DNA from: Ktedonobacter sp. SOSP1-85
Lineage (GTDB): Bacteria > Chloroflexota > Ktedonobacteria > Ktedonobacterales > Ktedonobacteraceae
DNA length: 64,000 nt
Direction of reading: 5' to 3'
NCBI RefSeq assembly: GCF_016587415.1
Contig: NZ_BNJI01000001.1
Location: 6,487,501 to 6,551,500, forward strand
How positions within the stretch are numbered: the stretch's first letter is position 1; each line of letters opens with the position of its first letter. This document shows, one piece after another, positions 27,945-37,531 of the stretch. A model generated the notes under the pieces. It made no database searches and was not told the origin of the DNA. It saw only the letters and a program-made list of their open reading frames with translations. Made by a program: the position numbers and the translations under genes.

Positions 27945-28829
27945 TTATGAGTGAACCGCCGTCTTTGTCAGTTCCTCGCTGACCTCCCACATCCGCTTCT
28001 GGAGCTCTTCGTCGTAGGAGAGCTTGCTGGAAGTCACAGGGGCGCATTTGACGAAGTATTTGCCCGATACACCCTCGATCTCTGGTGAAGAGGCCAGGTA
28101 GATCGAGGTTTTCGCGCCCGCTTCCACGTTGATACCCATGAATCTACCCACAACACTCATGAATGGTTTCAACGGGCCGGGTGCGGCATTTTGCGAGATA
28201 TTGGTGGCGACAAAGCCGGGATGAAGCGCATTGACGGTTACTGATGTATCTTTGAGCCGTCGGGCCAGTTCGTAAGTGACCAGCAAATTAGCCAGCTTCG
28301 ATTGAGAATATGCCTGCAGGTCCAACCCGCCATACTTTTTCTGCGATTGTAGATCGTCAAAGTTAATTTTACCGCTGAAATGCGCTCCGGAGTTCACATT
28401 GACGATGCGGGCAGGCTCGCTGGCCTGTAAGGTATCCAACAAGAGATTAGTGAACAAAAATGGGGCGATATGGTTGACGGCTAGCGACATTTCGATGCCA
28501 TCGACGCTCTCACGACGACTGGGGAACATCGCGCCTGCGTTATTCAGTAATACATGTAACTGAGTGTATCTTTTCTTGAACTGCTCCACCAACTGACGGA
28601 TGGATTGCTGTGATGACAGGTCGGCCAGTAACAAATCAACGGCATTACTTCCGCTCGCTGCCTTGATCTCTTGCTGGGCTGCTTCCCCTTTGTCGCGGCT
28701 GCGGCAGATCAGCACAACGGTCGCCCCCATCTTTGCCAGTTCTCGTGCCGCGACCTTGCCAATCCCTGAGTTCGCGCCTGTAACGATACAGATTTTTCCA
28801 CTCATATGTGTTTGCATAATATTCTCCAA
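27945..28829 (-). CDS. Short-chain dehydrogenase/reductase (retinol-dehydrogenase-like)
   Basis: 294 aa. Rossmann NAD(P) motif TGANSGIGKVAA, NNAG at about residue 95, Ser in VNVNSGAHF, and the catalytic YSQSK. NAD(P)H-dependent oxidoreductase with unknown substrate. Met codons at positions 1, 5 and 9 (MENIMQTHMSGKICIVTGAN) leave the start slightly open. Stands alone; no clear operon partner. Confidence 0.87.
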   Translation of the reverse strand: MENIMQTHMSGKICIVTGANSGIGKVAARELAKMGATVVLICRSRDKGEAAQQEIKAASGSNAVDLLLADLSSQQSIRQLVEQFKKRYTQLHVLLNNAGAMFPSRRESVDGIEMSLAVNHIAPFLFTNLLLDTLQASEPARIVNVNSGAHFSGKINFDDLQSQKKYGGLDLQAYSQSKLANLLVTYELARRLKDTSVTVNALHPGFVATNISQNAAPGPLKPFMSVVGRFMGINVEAGAKTSIYLASSPEIEGVSGKYFVKCAPVTSSKLSYDEELQKRMWEVSEELTKTAVHS

Positions 28830-29402
28830 TCATCAAAAAAGCCTATTATGATTGTATCATAGCTCTCTATTGGAGAGAGAGCGTTTCCCAACGATATCGG
28901 ACTTCTGGTGGATGCACACTGTCTTCTTGCAGGAGTGCACCTGGTCGCGCTTCGGTCTTACCGCGCTCACTTCAGGACGTGGGGTTGACCCAATTTGGAA
29001 GAGTGCCTGAAGTGAAGGGGAGAAGGACAAATCTCTCTTCTTTTACAGAGGAAGAATGTTCAAAGCGCCGACTAGCAAACGCTGAGAGAACGGCGCCAGA
29101 ACCGGGTGTCTCTACCGCCGATGAACAAATGTCGGTGGATGGTCCGCCAATGGCAGCCAGAGCCGTTTCTGATTGAGTAGTGACGCCTGTATGATCTGCC
29201 TGGCGCTCTTTCATACGATAGCTGCGGCCATTAAACAAGAAAATGGTAATATTATAATAAAGGGGTACAAAGTGATTAGTAACGAGTTTTTACTTTTCCA
29301 TGGGCTAACAATCCTCTATTCTGAGCCAGAAGCTATAGAGTACTATTCATCCGTAGCCATGTTTTTTGCATATGACACAGCAAAGGAAAGGATACTTTAG
29401 CC
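28830..29402. other. Intergenic region without recognisable gene
   Basis: 573 bp. The only structure seen is an imperfect inverted repeat CACTTCAGG (28968-28976) and CCTGAAGTG (29006-29014) around a 29-nt loop. It could be a terminator-like fold or a decayed element end. A minus-strand frame (28972-29238) exists but matches nothing I know. An AT-rich stretch before 29400 probably holds the promoter of the next gene. Confidence 0.4.
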
Positions 29403-30233
29403 ATGACCACATTAAGCAGCGTTGAACCGATCCTGAGCGAGGATGAGGTTGCTCAATTTCATGAACTTGGCTATGTCCTCGTGAAAGGTGTACTTTCACG
29501 GGATGAAGCCGCCTATTACCATGGCCAGATTTTAAATCTAGTCCCACGTGATTTGACCCTCCCGGCCCATTGGGGCACCCGCAATGGTAGACTCAAACCA
29601 ATGAATGAAAATGGAAGCCAGACAATTGATACGCCGGAACTTTTACCACTGATGATCAATGAGAAACTTTATAGAGCGGCAGTCCAATTGCTTGGCTCGA
29701 CGCGCTTGCGATCGATGGATGGGTCAATAGGCATTACGTTGCGTAATGCAGGCGAAAAAAATATTCTGAGTCAGCGTCTTCACCTTGATGCCTCTGTACC
29801 TAACACTGTGAATAACTTCCAATTTACACAACAAGAATTACAGGTTGGGGGATGCTACTATTTCAATACTGTTGAACCGCAAGGCGGTGGTATCCATGTC
29901 GTTCCTGGGGGACATCGACTCGTCGAGGAAAAAGCACGAGCACATGCAGAAGGACGTCAACTTTATGAAAAATGGAAAAACATTACCGATTTCCCGGAAA
30001 CAGTCGAGGTAACCGGGGAGGCGGGAGATTTTGCCTTACTCCATCATCTGATGCCACATGCGGCATCACATAACCACCTGCCCAGGCCGCGAATAGCTCA
30101 ATTTACCCGCTTCATCCGTGAGGATCATCCGCATTATCCAGCCAGGCCTGCTGCGCTTGATCAATATAATCAAGCACAACTTCGTGTGATGACTCCGTTG
30201 GGCCGTAAACTACTGGGTATTGATCCCTGGTAG
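29403..30233 (+). CDS. Phytanoyl-CoA dioxygenase (PhyH)-family protein
   Basis: 276 aa. The N-terminus FHELGYVLVKGVLSRDEAAYYHG is typical of PhyH proteins. Fe(II) ligands are likely His and Asp in LHLDAS (about residue 127) and His in HHLMPHAASHN (about 217), with Arg for 2-oxoglutarate in PRPRIAQFTRF. It should be an Fe(II)/2-oxoglutarate-dependent hydroxylase of a small molecule. No clustered pathway genes, so substrate unknown. Confidence 0.83.
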   Translation: MTTLSSVEPILSEDEVAQFHELGYVLVKGVLSRDEAAYYHGQILNLVPRDLTLPAHWGTRNGRLKPMNENGSQTIDTPELLPLMINEKLYRAAVQLLGSTRLRSMDGSIGITLRNAGEKNILSQRLHLDASVPNTVNNFQFTQQELQVGGCYYFNTVEPQGGGIHVVPGGHRLVEEKARAHAEGRQLYEKWKNITDFPETVEVTGEAGDFALLHHLMPHAASHNHLPRPRIAQFTRFIREDHPHYPARPAALDQYNQAQLRVMTPLGRKLLGIDPW

Positions 30234-30294
30234 CAATACATTATCCTTTTCGCGTTCTCAAAATAGACGACGTACTCCACAATTTCTTATCGAA

Positions 30295-30345
30295 CCGGCC
30301 CGTAACCCCCCTACCTTTAGGCATGGGGATAGAAGGGCCGTTCCT
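30295..30345 (+). mobile_element. Isolated IS605-type left-end hairpin
   Basis: CGGCCC...GGGCCG enclosing a CCCC...GGGG inner hairpin followed by GTTCC. It is the same double-stem layout as the left ends at 30626 and 33801. No transposase follows, so it is a solo end or deletion remnant. It cuts into the transposase fragment on the other strand. Confidence 0.5.
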
Positions 30346-30346
30346 T

Positions 30347-30526
30347 TTGAGGATGGCATGAGAGGGTGGTGACAATTTCTTGGGGCGTCTTCCCTGCCCA
30401 GCTCTCCACCACCATGTGGGCGTGAAACTTCCAATCGGCGGGCGCATGGCGGCTCCCGGCTAGTTTACGCACCTGGCGTTCTTCTCGTCCATCTTGCGCC
30501 ATTCGCGCTTGCAGGTGCTTCGGCAT
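30347..30526 (-). pseudogene. Helix-turn-helix transposase N-terminal fragment (IS630-like)
   Basis: The minus frame reads MPKHLQARMAQDGREERQVR, then APADWKFHAHMVVESWAGKTPQEIVTTLSCHPQ, an HTH as found at the start of IS630-group transposases. It is cut off by the IS605-type end at about 30345, and no catalytic domain is present. The rest of 30234-30625 shows nothing more. Confidence 0.5.
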
Positions 30527-30732
30527 CGCTCTACTCCTCTCGGTGACTTGCTTTTTCCTCTTCGTGCTTCCTCTCCAGGAGCAACATGCTGTGGTGCATT
30601 TCGATAGCCAGGAACATCTTTTTACCCTATACCGCCGCTGAAAGCCCCTGAACTTCAGTCATGGGGATGAAAGCGGCGTTCCTTTTTCGGGGCGAGGGTG
30701 TGGAGGGAAACAGATGATGCGAACAAATGTTC

Positions 30733-30762
30733 TTGACAGCAGATAGCTCTTAGCTGTATACT
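30733..30762 (+). promoter_or_regulatory. Promoter of the IS605 tnpA
   Basis: -35 TTGACA (30733-30738), 18-bp spacer, -10 TATACT (30757-30762), 8 bp before the tnpA ATG. The mRNA would be nearly leaderless. Confidence 0.55.
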
Positions 30763-30769
30763 GTATGCG

Positions 30770-31168
30770 ATGAGTGAAACCTACAAGAGCAACCGGAACG
30801 TGTATTATAGTTGCCACTACCACGTGGTCTGGTGCCCGAAATATCGGCGAAACGTGTTGATCGGGCCAATTGAAACACGCCTGAAAGAGATCATTGCCCA
30901 GGTGTGTCAGGAATGCCAGGCCGAGGTGGAAGAACTGGAAATCATACCTGATCACGTGCATCTGCTGGTCAGTGTCGATCCTCAGTTCGGCATTCACCGC
31001 CTCATAAAGCTCATCAAAGGACGTTCCTCCCGGGTTCTGCGACAGGAATTTCCTGCGTTGAAACGCCGCTTGCCGAGCTTGTGGACGAATTCCTATTTTG
31101 TCGGAACAACTGGGGGAGCGCTCCTCTCCTTGATCAAGCAGTATATTGAGCAACAAAAGCATGTCTAA
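30770..31168 (+). CDS. tnpA: IS200/IS605 TnpA, HUH Y1 transposase
   Basis: 132 aa, full length for the family. HUH motif HVHLLV at about residue 62 and catalytic Tyr in LIKQYIEQQ near the C-terminus. The N-terminus YSCHYHVVWCPKYRR is characteristic. It excises and inserts single-stranded DNA next to the target tetranucleotide. It overlaps the following tnpB by 23 nt. Frame intact, so it could mobilise this element and related TnpB-only elements in trans. Confidence 0.93.
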   Translation: MSETYKSNRNVYYSCHYHVVWCPKYRRNVLIGPIETRLKEIIAQVCQECQAEVEELEIIPDHVHLLVSVDPQFGIHRLIKLIKGRSSRVLRQEFPALKRRLPSLWTNSYFVGTTGGALLSLIKQYIEQQKHV

Positions 31169-32363
31169 GCGAGAGAAACCACCAAAAGAGAAAAAGCCGA
31201 CCAGAACCTACCAGTTCAGGCTCTATCCGACACACAAGCAAGAGCGAACATTGGAAGCATGGCTGACGCTCTGCTGTGAAGTCTATAATGCGGCTCTCGA
31301 TGAACGCAAAAGCGCCTATCGCATCGCAGGGAGGTCTCTCTCGTATGAGGATCAATGTGCCGAGTTGCCCGGCTGCAAAGAAGTTCGCCCAGATCTGGCT
31401 CTTGTGCCCTCCCAGGTGCTCCAGGATGTGGTGAAGCGGGTGGATCTGGCCTTTGCCGCGTTCTTTCAGCGTGTCGAAGAAGGAAAAACCCCGGGCTTTC
31501 CCCGCTTTAAATCACGTTTTCGCTATCATTCGCTGACCTTCAAACAATATGGCAATAGCTTCAAGATCCATACCCAGGGCCAGAAGAACCGAGGGATGCT
31601 GGAACTGGCAAAATTCGGTCAGGTGAAAATGGTTCTGCATCGCCCGATCACAGGAACCCCCAAGACAGCGATTGTCAAACGCACTCCGACGGGCAAATGG
31701 TTTGTGAATATCACAGTGGAAGGCTCTCCGAAACAGACCCAGGAGAGCCACATGCCGCCTTCAGAGAAAGAAGTCGGCATTGATGTTGGCTTGAAAACCT
31801 TTGCCTACTTGAGCACAGCGGAAGAGATCGCCAATCCCCGCTTTTTTCGCGAGGACGAAGCAAGGCTGGCGCGCGCCCAACGCAAACTCTCCAAAGCTGC
31901 CAGGGGAAGCAAAGAGCGCGACAAGAAACGCAAAATTGTTGCGCGCACGCACGAGCGGATTGCCAACCGACGCAAAAACTTCATTGAGCAAGAAGTGTGC
32001 AAACTGGTCGCCCGCTTTGGCTTCATTGCTGTGGAAGCGCTCGTCGTGCGCAATATGGTCAAAAACCCGCGCCTTGCGAAATCGATCGCCGATGCGTCGT
32101 GGTCACAGTTTTTCATGCGCTTGCTCGCCAAAGCGGAAGAAGCTGGGAGGCAGGTCGTGAAAGTCAACCCGGCGTATACGTCCCAGACCTGTTCTGCTTG
32201 CGGTTGTCGTCAGCCGATGCCGCTGTCAGTGCGGGTCTACGAGTGCCCCCAGTGTGGTCTGGTCATCCACCGCGACCACAATGGAAGCCTCAATATCTTA
32301 GCAAATGCACGTCAAGCCTGTGGACGAGCAGGCCGAGTCATTCCAGAAGCCCCCGGCTTGTAG
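31146..32363 (+). CDS. tnpB: TnpB RNA-guided nuclease (IS605 element)
   Basis: 405 aa, intact. The start may be the first codon or the internal MSKREKPPKEKKPTR. The N-terminal OrfB HTH/REC part (YQFRLYPTHKQERTLEAW) is followed by RuvC-I GIDVGLKTFAYLS, RuvC-II FIAVEALVVRNM, zinc finger CSACGC...CPQCG and RuvC-III HRDHNGSLNIL. All catalytic residues are present, so nuclease activity is plausible. Its omegaRNA would cover the gene end and right end, with the guide being the flank from 32381 on; the expected TAM is TTAC. Paired with an intact TnpA. Confidence 0.92.
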   Translation: MSNKSMSKREKPPKEKKPTRTYQFRLYPTHKQERTLEAWLTLCCEVYNAALDERKSAYRIAGRSLSYEDQCAELPGCKEVRPDLALVPSQVLQDVVKRVDLAFAAFFQRVEEGKTPGFPRFKSRFRYHSLTFKQYGNSFKIHTQGQKNRGMLELAKFGQVKMVLHRPITGTPKTAIVKRTPTGKWFVNITVEGSPKQTQESHMPPSEKEVGIDVGLKTFAYLSTAEEIANPRFFREDEARLARAQRKLSKAARGSKERDKKRKIVARTHERIANRRKNFIEQEVCKLVARFGFIAVEALVVRNMVKNPRLAKSIADASWSQFFMRLLAKAEEAGRQVVKVNPAYTSQTCSACGCRQPMPLSVRVYECPQCGLVIHRDHNGSLNILANARQACGRAGRVIPEAPGL

Positions 32364-32524
32364 CCGTGGGGAGTCGTCACCAAGCTAGAGTGCTTATCAA
32401 GCTTAAAGTCCATCCTGCACGTTGGAATCTTTCCCTCCAAGTATACCCTGGTTCATTCGCGGCGGTGCTCCGCAGAGCATGCCTCTTTTTAATTTGAACG
32501 CCCTGACAATAATTTGCTCTACCC

Positions 32525-32555
32525 TTGACAATAGACAGATCAGTCTGTCTATTAT
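32525..32555 (+). promoter_or_regulatory. Autoregulated promoter of the TetR gene
   Basis: -35 TTGACA (32525-32530) and -10 TATTAT (32550-32555) with a perfect palindrome ATAGACAGA-TCAG-TCTGTCTAT (32531-32552) filling the spacer. A TetR dimer bound here would block polymerase. Confidence 0.75.
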
Positions 32556-32602
32556 TCTTGAGTGCAAATACAGAGATTTTTTTGCAGAAGGGAAGTCGTC
32601 TC

Positions 32603-33139
32603 ATGAATGATCGTGCATTCACACCATACGAGCGTCTCATCGAGACGATGTCAGGGTTATTCTATCGGGAAGGTATTCACGCACCAGGAATAGATCGCAT
32701 CGTGAAAGAGTCCCGTGTTGCCAAGATGAGCTTCTATAAGTATTTTCCCTCAAAGGACCATCTGGTGATCGCCTACTTACAAAAGCGGGATGTTCGCTGG
32801 CGAGCCTGGTTAGAAGAGGCGGTGCATCGCATCGGTGTGACACCTGAAGACTGCATTCTTGCTATCTTTGATGTGCTCGACGAATGGTTTCACTCTTCCG
32901 ATTTTCACGGCTGTGGTTTCATCAATGCTGCCGCCGAATTTAACGACGAGCAACGTTTTGTGCGTGATATCGTGAATGAACATAAACAACTGGTCCATGA
33001 CTACGTGAAGCAGTTAGCTCAGGCGGCGACCTTGGCTGACATTGACCGCGTTGCTTCACAGATTTGCCTGCTGATGGATGGCGCTATTGCCACAGCGTTA
33101 ACGCAGAAGAATGTGAATGCGGCACAAACTGCACGCTAG
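32603..33139 (+). CDS. TetR/AcrR-family transcriptional regulator
   Basis: 178 aa from the ATG at 32603 (AGAAGGGAAG upstream; the frame is open to 32525, but that region holds the promoter). The HTH at about 10-55 (FYREGIHAPGIDRIVKESRVAKMSFYKYFPSKDHL) is classical TetR. The C-terminal half is a helical ligand domain (DFHGCGFINAAAEFND). A normal target gene downstream is missing: the sequence after 33139 is disrupted, so the regulator may now be an orphan. Operator as described in its promoter. Confidence 0.88.
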   Translation: MNDRAFTPYERLIETMSGLFYREGIHAPGIDRIVKESRVAKMSFYKYFPSKDHLVIAYLQKRDVRWRAWLEEAVHRIGVTPEDCILAIFDVLDEWFHSSDFHGCGFINAAAEFNDEQRFVRDIVNEHKQLVHDYVKQLAQAATLADIDRVASQICLLMDGAIATALTQKNVNAAQTAR

Positions 33140-33627
33140 CTTGTAAGTATGCTCCTGACGCAACATCACCAGTAAATACCAGATCAACAGAGAGGAGAAG
33201 ATAGATGTCTCATCCGATAGATATGCAACTACCATTGAGGCCCACCAGTACGAGCGTCTACTGCTACGAAGTGCCCACGTAGAGGGGATGAGATATGGGT
33301 AGATGATATTTCGGTCGAGAGACCAGGCCGATCTTCACGGTCTGCCTTCCACGCCTTCTTCAAACCAACGCTTAAGCTGCCAGATAGACCCCATATGCTT
33401 TACTTTTGTACTCAATGAAAGCTGTTTGAATGAGCTTTTTCTCGTTGAGAACATATTCGCATGTGTTACCTGTTGTAGGAGCACTTCGTAGCAGTGATTC
33501 TTTACACTGGCCTACGGAGAGGAAAGGGTGGAGAGAGAATGCGTTCTTCTAGACGTCTTGGGGTGAGAGCAGGGATGTAGCTTTGCTACCAGGGATGGGG
33601 ATATGTGAAAGGGAGAGCTACCACCGT
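33140..33627 (+). other. Region after tetR; short ORF and kinase leader
   Basis: An ATG at 33205 with AGAGAGGAGAAG upstream opens only 25 codons (MSHPIDMQLPLRPTSTSVYC...), probably the remaining start of the TetR target gene. The rest shows no gene. The segment from about 33560 to 33627 resembles the leader of the kinase at 2736. Confidence 0.35.
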
Positions 33628-33800
33628 ATGTTGAAGATAAAGCAGACAAAGCAGCGTCTCATGAGAGACAGCAATGAGACGCTCATCACGACTCTTGAGA
33701 CACTTCCTGGTGCATTGTTTGTGCTCGATGAGACCGCAACGATTGTGTATATCAATGCAAGCGCGCAGGCCATGCTAGGAGCATCACCAGAGACACTTAT
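33628..33800 (+). pseudogene. PAS histidine kinase, 5' part (split by IS605-type element)
   Basis: Reads MLKIKQTKQRLMRDSNETL then the start of a PAS domain (LETLPGALFVLDETATIVYINASAQAMLGASPETLI). The element follows TTAT at 33797-33800, after two bases of an ATT codon. Joined to 35149 the codon becomes ATT and the protein reads ETLI-GNNFW, completing the PAS core. Alone it is a 57-residue fragment. Confidence 0.88.
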
Positions 33801-35148
33801 CTAACCGCGCCAGAAGACCCCTGTTGCGCAAACATGGGGATGAATGGCGCGCTCCTTTCTTGGGGCGGATAGGGCAGTGCAAATTGTTGCATTTTTACAC
33901 CGTAACTGCTATAATGTATCCTATGAAACAGAAACGCGCTTTCAAGTACCGCGTGTATCCCACACCAGAACAACAGCAGATCCTTGCTCAAACCTTTGGG
34001 TGCTGTCGCGCGCGTCTATAACTGGGCATTGCGTAAGAAAACCGATGCCTATTACAACGACCATCAGCGACTCTATTACAAAGAGTTGAGTCTCCTGTTG
34101 ACTGACGTGAAAAAGCAAGAAGAGACACACTGGTTGAACGCCGTTTCTAGCGTGCCCTTGCAGCAAGCTCTTCGTCACCTGGACAAAGCGTTTCTCAACT
34201 TCTTTGAAGGGCGTGCCAAGTACCCCACCTTCCACAAAAAACGCAACAAGCAATCCGCCACCTATACCGCCAATGCTTTTACCTGGCACAATGGAGCTCT
34301 CACACTCGCCAAGATGAACGAACCCCTTGATATACGCTGGTCGCGCCCTCTGCCAAAAGACGCACCCCCTTCGAGTGTGACCATCTCCAAAGACTGTGCC
34401 AATCGCTACGCGCATCAGCATCCTTGTGGAAGACGAGATTGAGCATGTGCCTGCCAATGAGCAGGCGATTGGAGCTGATCTTGGTTTAAAGTCCTTTGTG
34501 GTCCTCTCGACCGGTGAAGTGGTGGGCAATCCCAGGTTCTTCCACAAGGATGAAAAGAAACTGGCCAAAGCCCAACGTTGTCATGCCAGGAAGAAAAAGG
34601 GCTCGAAAAACCGAGACAAGGCACGTCTCAACGTAGCACGCATTCATGCCCGTATCGCTGATCGCCGCCGTGACGCGCCTGCACAAACTTTCGACCCGAC
34701 TCATACGCGAGAACCAAGTGGTGTGTGTCGAGTCGTTGGCAGTCAAGAACATGGTCAAGCACCCAACCCTCAGCAAAGCGATCAGCGATGTGGGATGGAG
34801 CGAGTTTGTGTCCCAACTCGAATACAAGGCCAACTGGTATGGTCGAAACGTGGTCAAGATTGACAAATGGTATCCTTCCAGTAAGCGCTGTTTCGATTGT
34901 GGTCATCTCCTCGACTCCTTAGCGCTTGATGTCCGTCAATGGGACTGCCCAGAATGTGGGGTCCATCATGACCGCGATATCAACGCAGCAAAGAACATTG
35001 TGGCCGTGGGGCTCACGGTCCTTAACGCCTGTGGAGAGTCTGTAAGACCTGGACGGGCTTTGTCTCGTTCAGGCAAGACTCAGCGAAGCAGGAAACCCTA
35101 GAGGCGACTCGAGGAATCCCCTGGCTTGAGCCATGGGGAGGATGTCAA
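33801..35148 (+). mobile_element. IS605-type TnpB-only element inside a histidine kinase gene
   Basis: 1348 bp, edges fixed by exact restoration of the kinase frame. It inserts 3' of TTAT and ends in TCAA (35145-35148), with no target duplication, the hallmark of IS200/IS605 single-strand transposition. The left end folds CCGCGCC/GGCGCG around CCCCTGTT/AACATGGGG. The right-end hairpin is CCCCTGGCT-TG-AGCCATGGGG. No TnpA, so it depends on a TnpA elsewhere (for example at 30770). Confidence 0.92.
33923..35101 (+). pseudogene. tnpB: TnpB gene with several frameshifts
   Basis: Starts MKQKRAFKYRVYPTPEQQQI at 33923, after a TTGCAT-17 bp-TATAAT promoter. Frame breaks occur near 33999 (after QTFG), near 34415-34440 and near 34670. 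Pieces: VYNWALRKKTDAY; RuvC-I GADLGLKSFVVLS; RuvC-II VCVESLAVKNM; zinc finger CFDCGH...CPECG; RuvC-III DRDINAAKNI. Every domain is still recognisable but the gene is dead. The decay implies the insertion into the kinase is old, although the kinase frame downstream is still clean. Confidence 0.88.
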
Positions 35149-37531
35149 TGGGAACAACTTCTGGTGCAGCGCTCCCCACCTGGTGAGCCCCGCGCTCTAC
35201 CAGGCCGCGCACAAGACGAAACAGACCCGAGAATCGACGGAAGTGGAGTATGTTTCTCTCGTGACCCGCAACTGGCTACACGTGCAGCTCACTCCGACCG
35301 TTGGGGGACTGGTGTTACATGTCCACGAGAAAAGAGAACCTTTACCTCGCCAGGAGACATGTTTCCCAGACGAACACCTCGCCGCTGATGTCCTGGAGAA
35401 CATGTATGTCGGAGTCGGATTTCTTACGCCCGAGGGAATCTTGTTGGACATCAATGAGGCTCCGTTAGCAGATGCGCAGATCCGACGCGAGGAGGTGATT
35501 GGCAAACCGTTTGCCCAAACCCCCTGGTGGACCTTTTATCCCGCGAGTCAAGACCAATTACGCGCAGCCATCGCACGCGCCAGCAGGGGAGAAACGGTGC
35601 GTTTCGAGACGCTGGTTCACCCCAGAGAGGGGATGGACCTTCACCTTGAGGCAACGGTCATTCCCCACAAGGACGTGAACCACCACGTCGAGTACCTCGT
35701 CTATGTCGGAACTGACATCACCGAGCGCAAGCGAGCCGAAGGGGAAATCCATGCCCTCATCGATGCCATCCCTCAGCAGGTCTGGATCGGGCGACCGGAC
35801 GGCTCTGTTGACTCGTTTAATCAACGCTGGCGCGACTATACTGGCCTGAGCACCGAAGAGGGCCAGAGAGGGGGATGGATCCATCCTGAGGACCGGCAAC
35901 GCGATCGCTTCCTATGGCAGCACGCCGCCAAGACCGGCGAGGTGTATGAAACGGAACACCGCATCCGTCATGGGGCGACCGGAGCCTATCGCTGGTTTTT
36001 AACACGCGCCATGCCAATACGTGATGAAACAGGCCAGATCATCAAATGGTTGGGGACCTGTACCGACACTGAAGACCAGAAACGAGCCGAGCAGCAACTC
36101 AAAGAAAGCCGGGAGAACTGGCGGGTGCTAGCCGAAACCGTGCCACACTTGGTGTGGGCCGTGCGATCCGATGGTCGTCTTGAGTACGCCAATCAGCGAG
36201 CGTACAACTACCTTGGTGCTTCTCCTGAATCCATGCTGGGCGAGGAATGGCAGCAATTCCTGCATCGGGAGGATTATGAGCGTGTTGAGGCTGTTCGGCG
36301 TCACGCGCTTGAAACAGGGGAACCCTATGAGATCGAATATCGTCTCAAGGAGAACCAAACGGGAGCGTATCGCTGGTTTTTAGACCGGGCCTTGCCAGTA
36401 CGCGATGAAACAGGCCAAGTCGTCAAATGGTTGGGGACCAGTACCGACATCGAGGAGCGGAAACGGACGGAGGAAGCCTTACGAGAGAGCCAGGAACGCG
36501 TCAACATCCTGATGAACTCCCGTATTATCGGGATCTTTTTCGCCGAAGGAGAGCAGATTGTGGATGCCAATGACACCTATCTGCGCATGATCGGCTATAC
36601 CCGCGAAGATCTGTGTGAAGGGAGCATCAACTGGATGCGCATGACGCCTCCAGAGTATCTGACTCGCACTCAGCAAGCACGCCAGGAACTCGTTGTTCAA
36701 CAATATGGAACCCCTTATGAGAAAGAATATGTCTGTAAAGATGGCAGTCGCCTTCCCGTGATTGTGGGAGCCGTGGCCTTACGACGCGACCCGCTGCTCC
36801 GCACAATCGGCTTTGTGCTGGATAACACCGCGCGCAAGGAGTTAGAGCAGCGCAAGGATAACTTTATCAGCATGGCGAGCCATGAACTGAGGAACCCACT
36901 CACGGCCTTGAAGCTACAGACCACCTTGCTGCACAGGCAACTGGCAAAGCAGGGCACACAGGTATCAGTTTCAGCCCTTTCGAGCATGGAGACACAGATC
37001 AACAAAGTTACTCGACTCGTAGAAGAGTTGCTAGATGTCTCCAAGATCCAGGCGGGGAAGTTGGAGTATCGGCAGGAGCCGGTGGATCTCGACGCGTTGC
37101 TGCGGGAAATCACCGACACCATGCAGTATACGCATCCCAGCCATACCATCGTGGTACATGGCGCGGCGCACAGCAGTCTACTGGGGGATCGAGATCGGCT
37201 GGGACAGGTGTTCATCAACCTGCTCAGCAATGCCATCAAGTATTCTCCCAGTGCACAGACCGTCGAGATGGACCTCTCCGCCTCCGCTGAGATGGTCACG
37301 ATCCGTGTGCACGATTATGGACTGGGCATCCCGCGCGAGCAGCGTGACAAGATTTTTGAGCGCTTCTATCGAGTCCTTAGTGCCAAGCAGAGAGCGATTC
37401 CCGGCCTGGGGATGGGCTTGTACATTGTGGCGGAGATCGTCAAGCATCACGGGGGAACCATCTCGGTGGAGAGTGACGTGGGAAAAGGATCGACCTTTAC
37501 GATCACCCTTCCCACGAGGAGGGAGGCCTGA
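35149..37531 (+). pseudogene. PAS histidine kinase, main part (3' of the element)
   Basis: With the 5' part it forms an 851-aa kinase: PAS 1 (rest of the split domain, ending PTVGGLVLHVHEKREP), PAS 2 (ENMYVGVGFLTPEGILL), PAS 3-4 with the same GAYRWFLTRA repeats as the kinase at 2736, PAS 5 (RIIGIFFAEGEQIVD), HisKA with His in SHELRNPL (codon 36881) and HATPase_c (LLSNAIKYSP; GLGIP; GLGMGLYIV). A fragment starting at an internal codon in the element end (35126) could be made, but lacks its own start signals. Paralogue of 2736-5018. No frame break inside. Confidence 0.85.

Larger units (their letters stand above)
30626..32380 (+). mobile_element. IS200/IS605 element with TnpA and TnpB
   Basis: 1755 bp. 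Left edge after TTAC (30622-30625). The left end folds as CCGCCGCT/AGCGGCG around CCCCTGA/TCATGGGG. The right end is CCCC-GGCT-TGT-AGCC-GTGGGG followed by AGTCGTCAC, ending in TCAC at 32380. The tetranucleotides match the IS608 cleavage logic. Edges are by analogy with the element at 33801, whose edges are proven by the reading frame. Confidence 0.75.
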
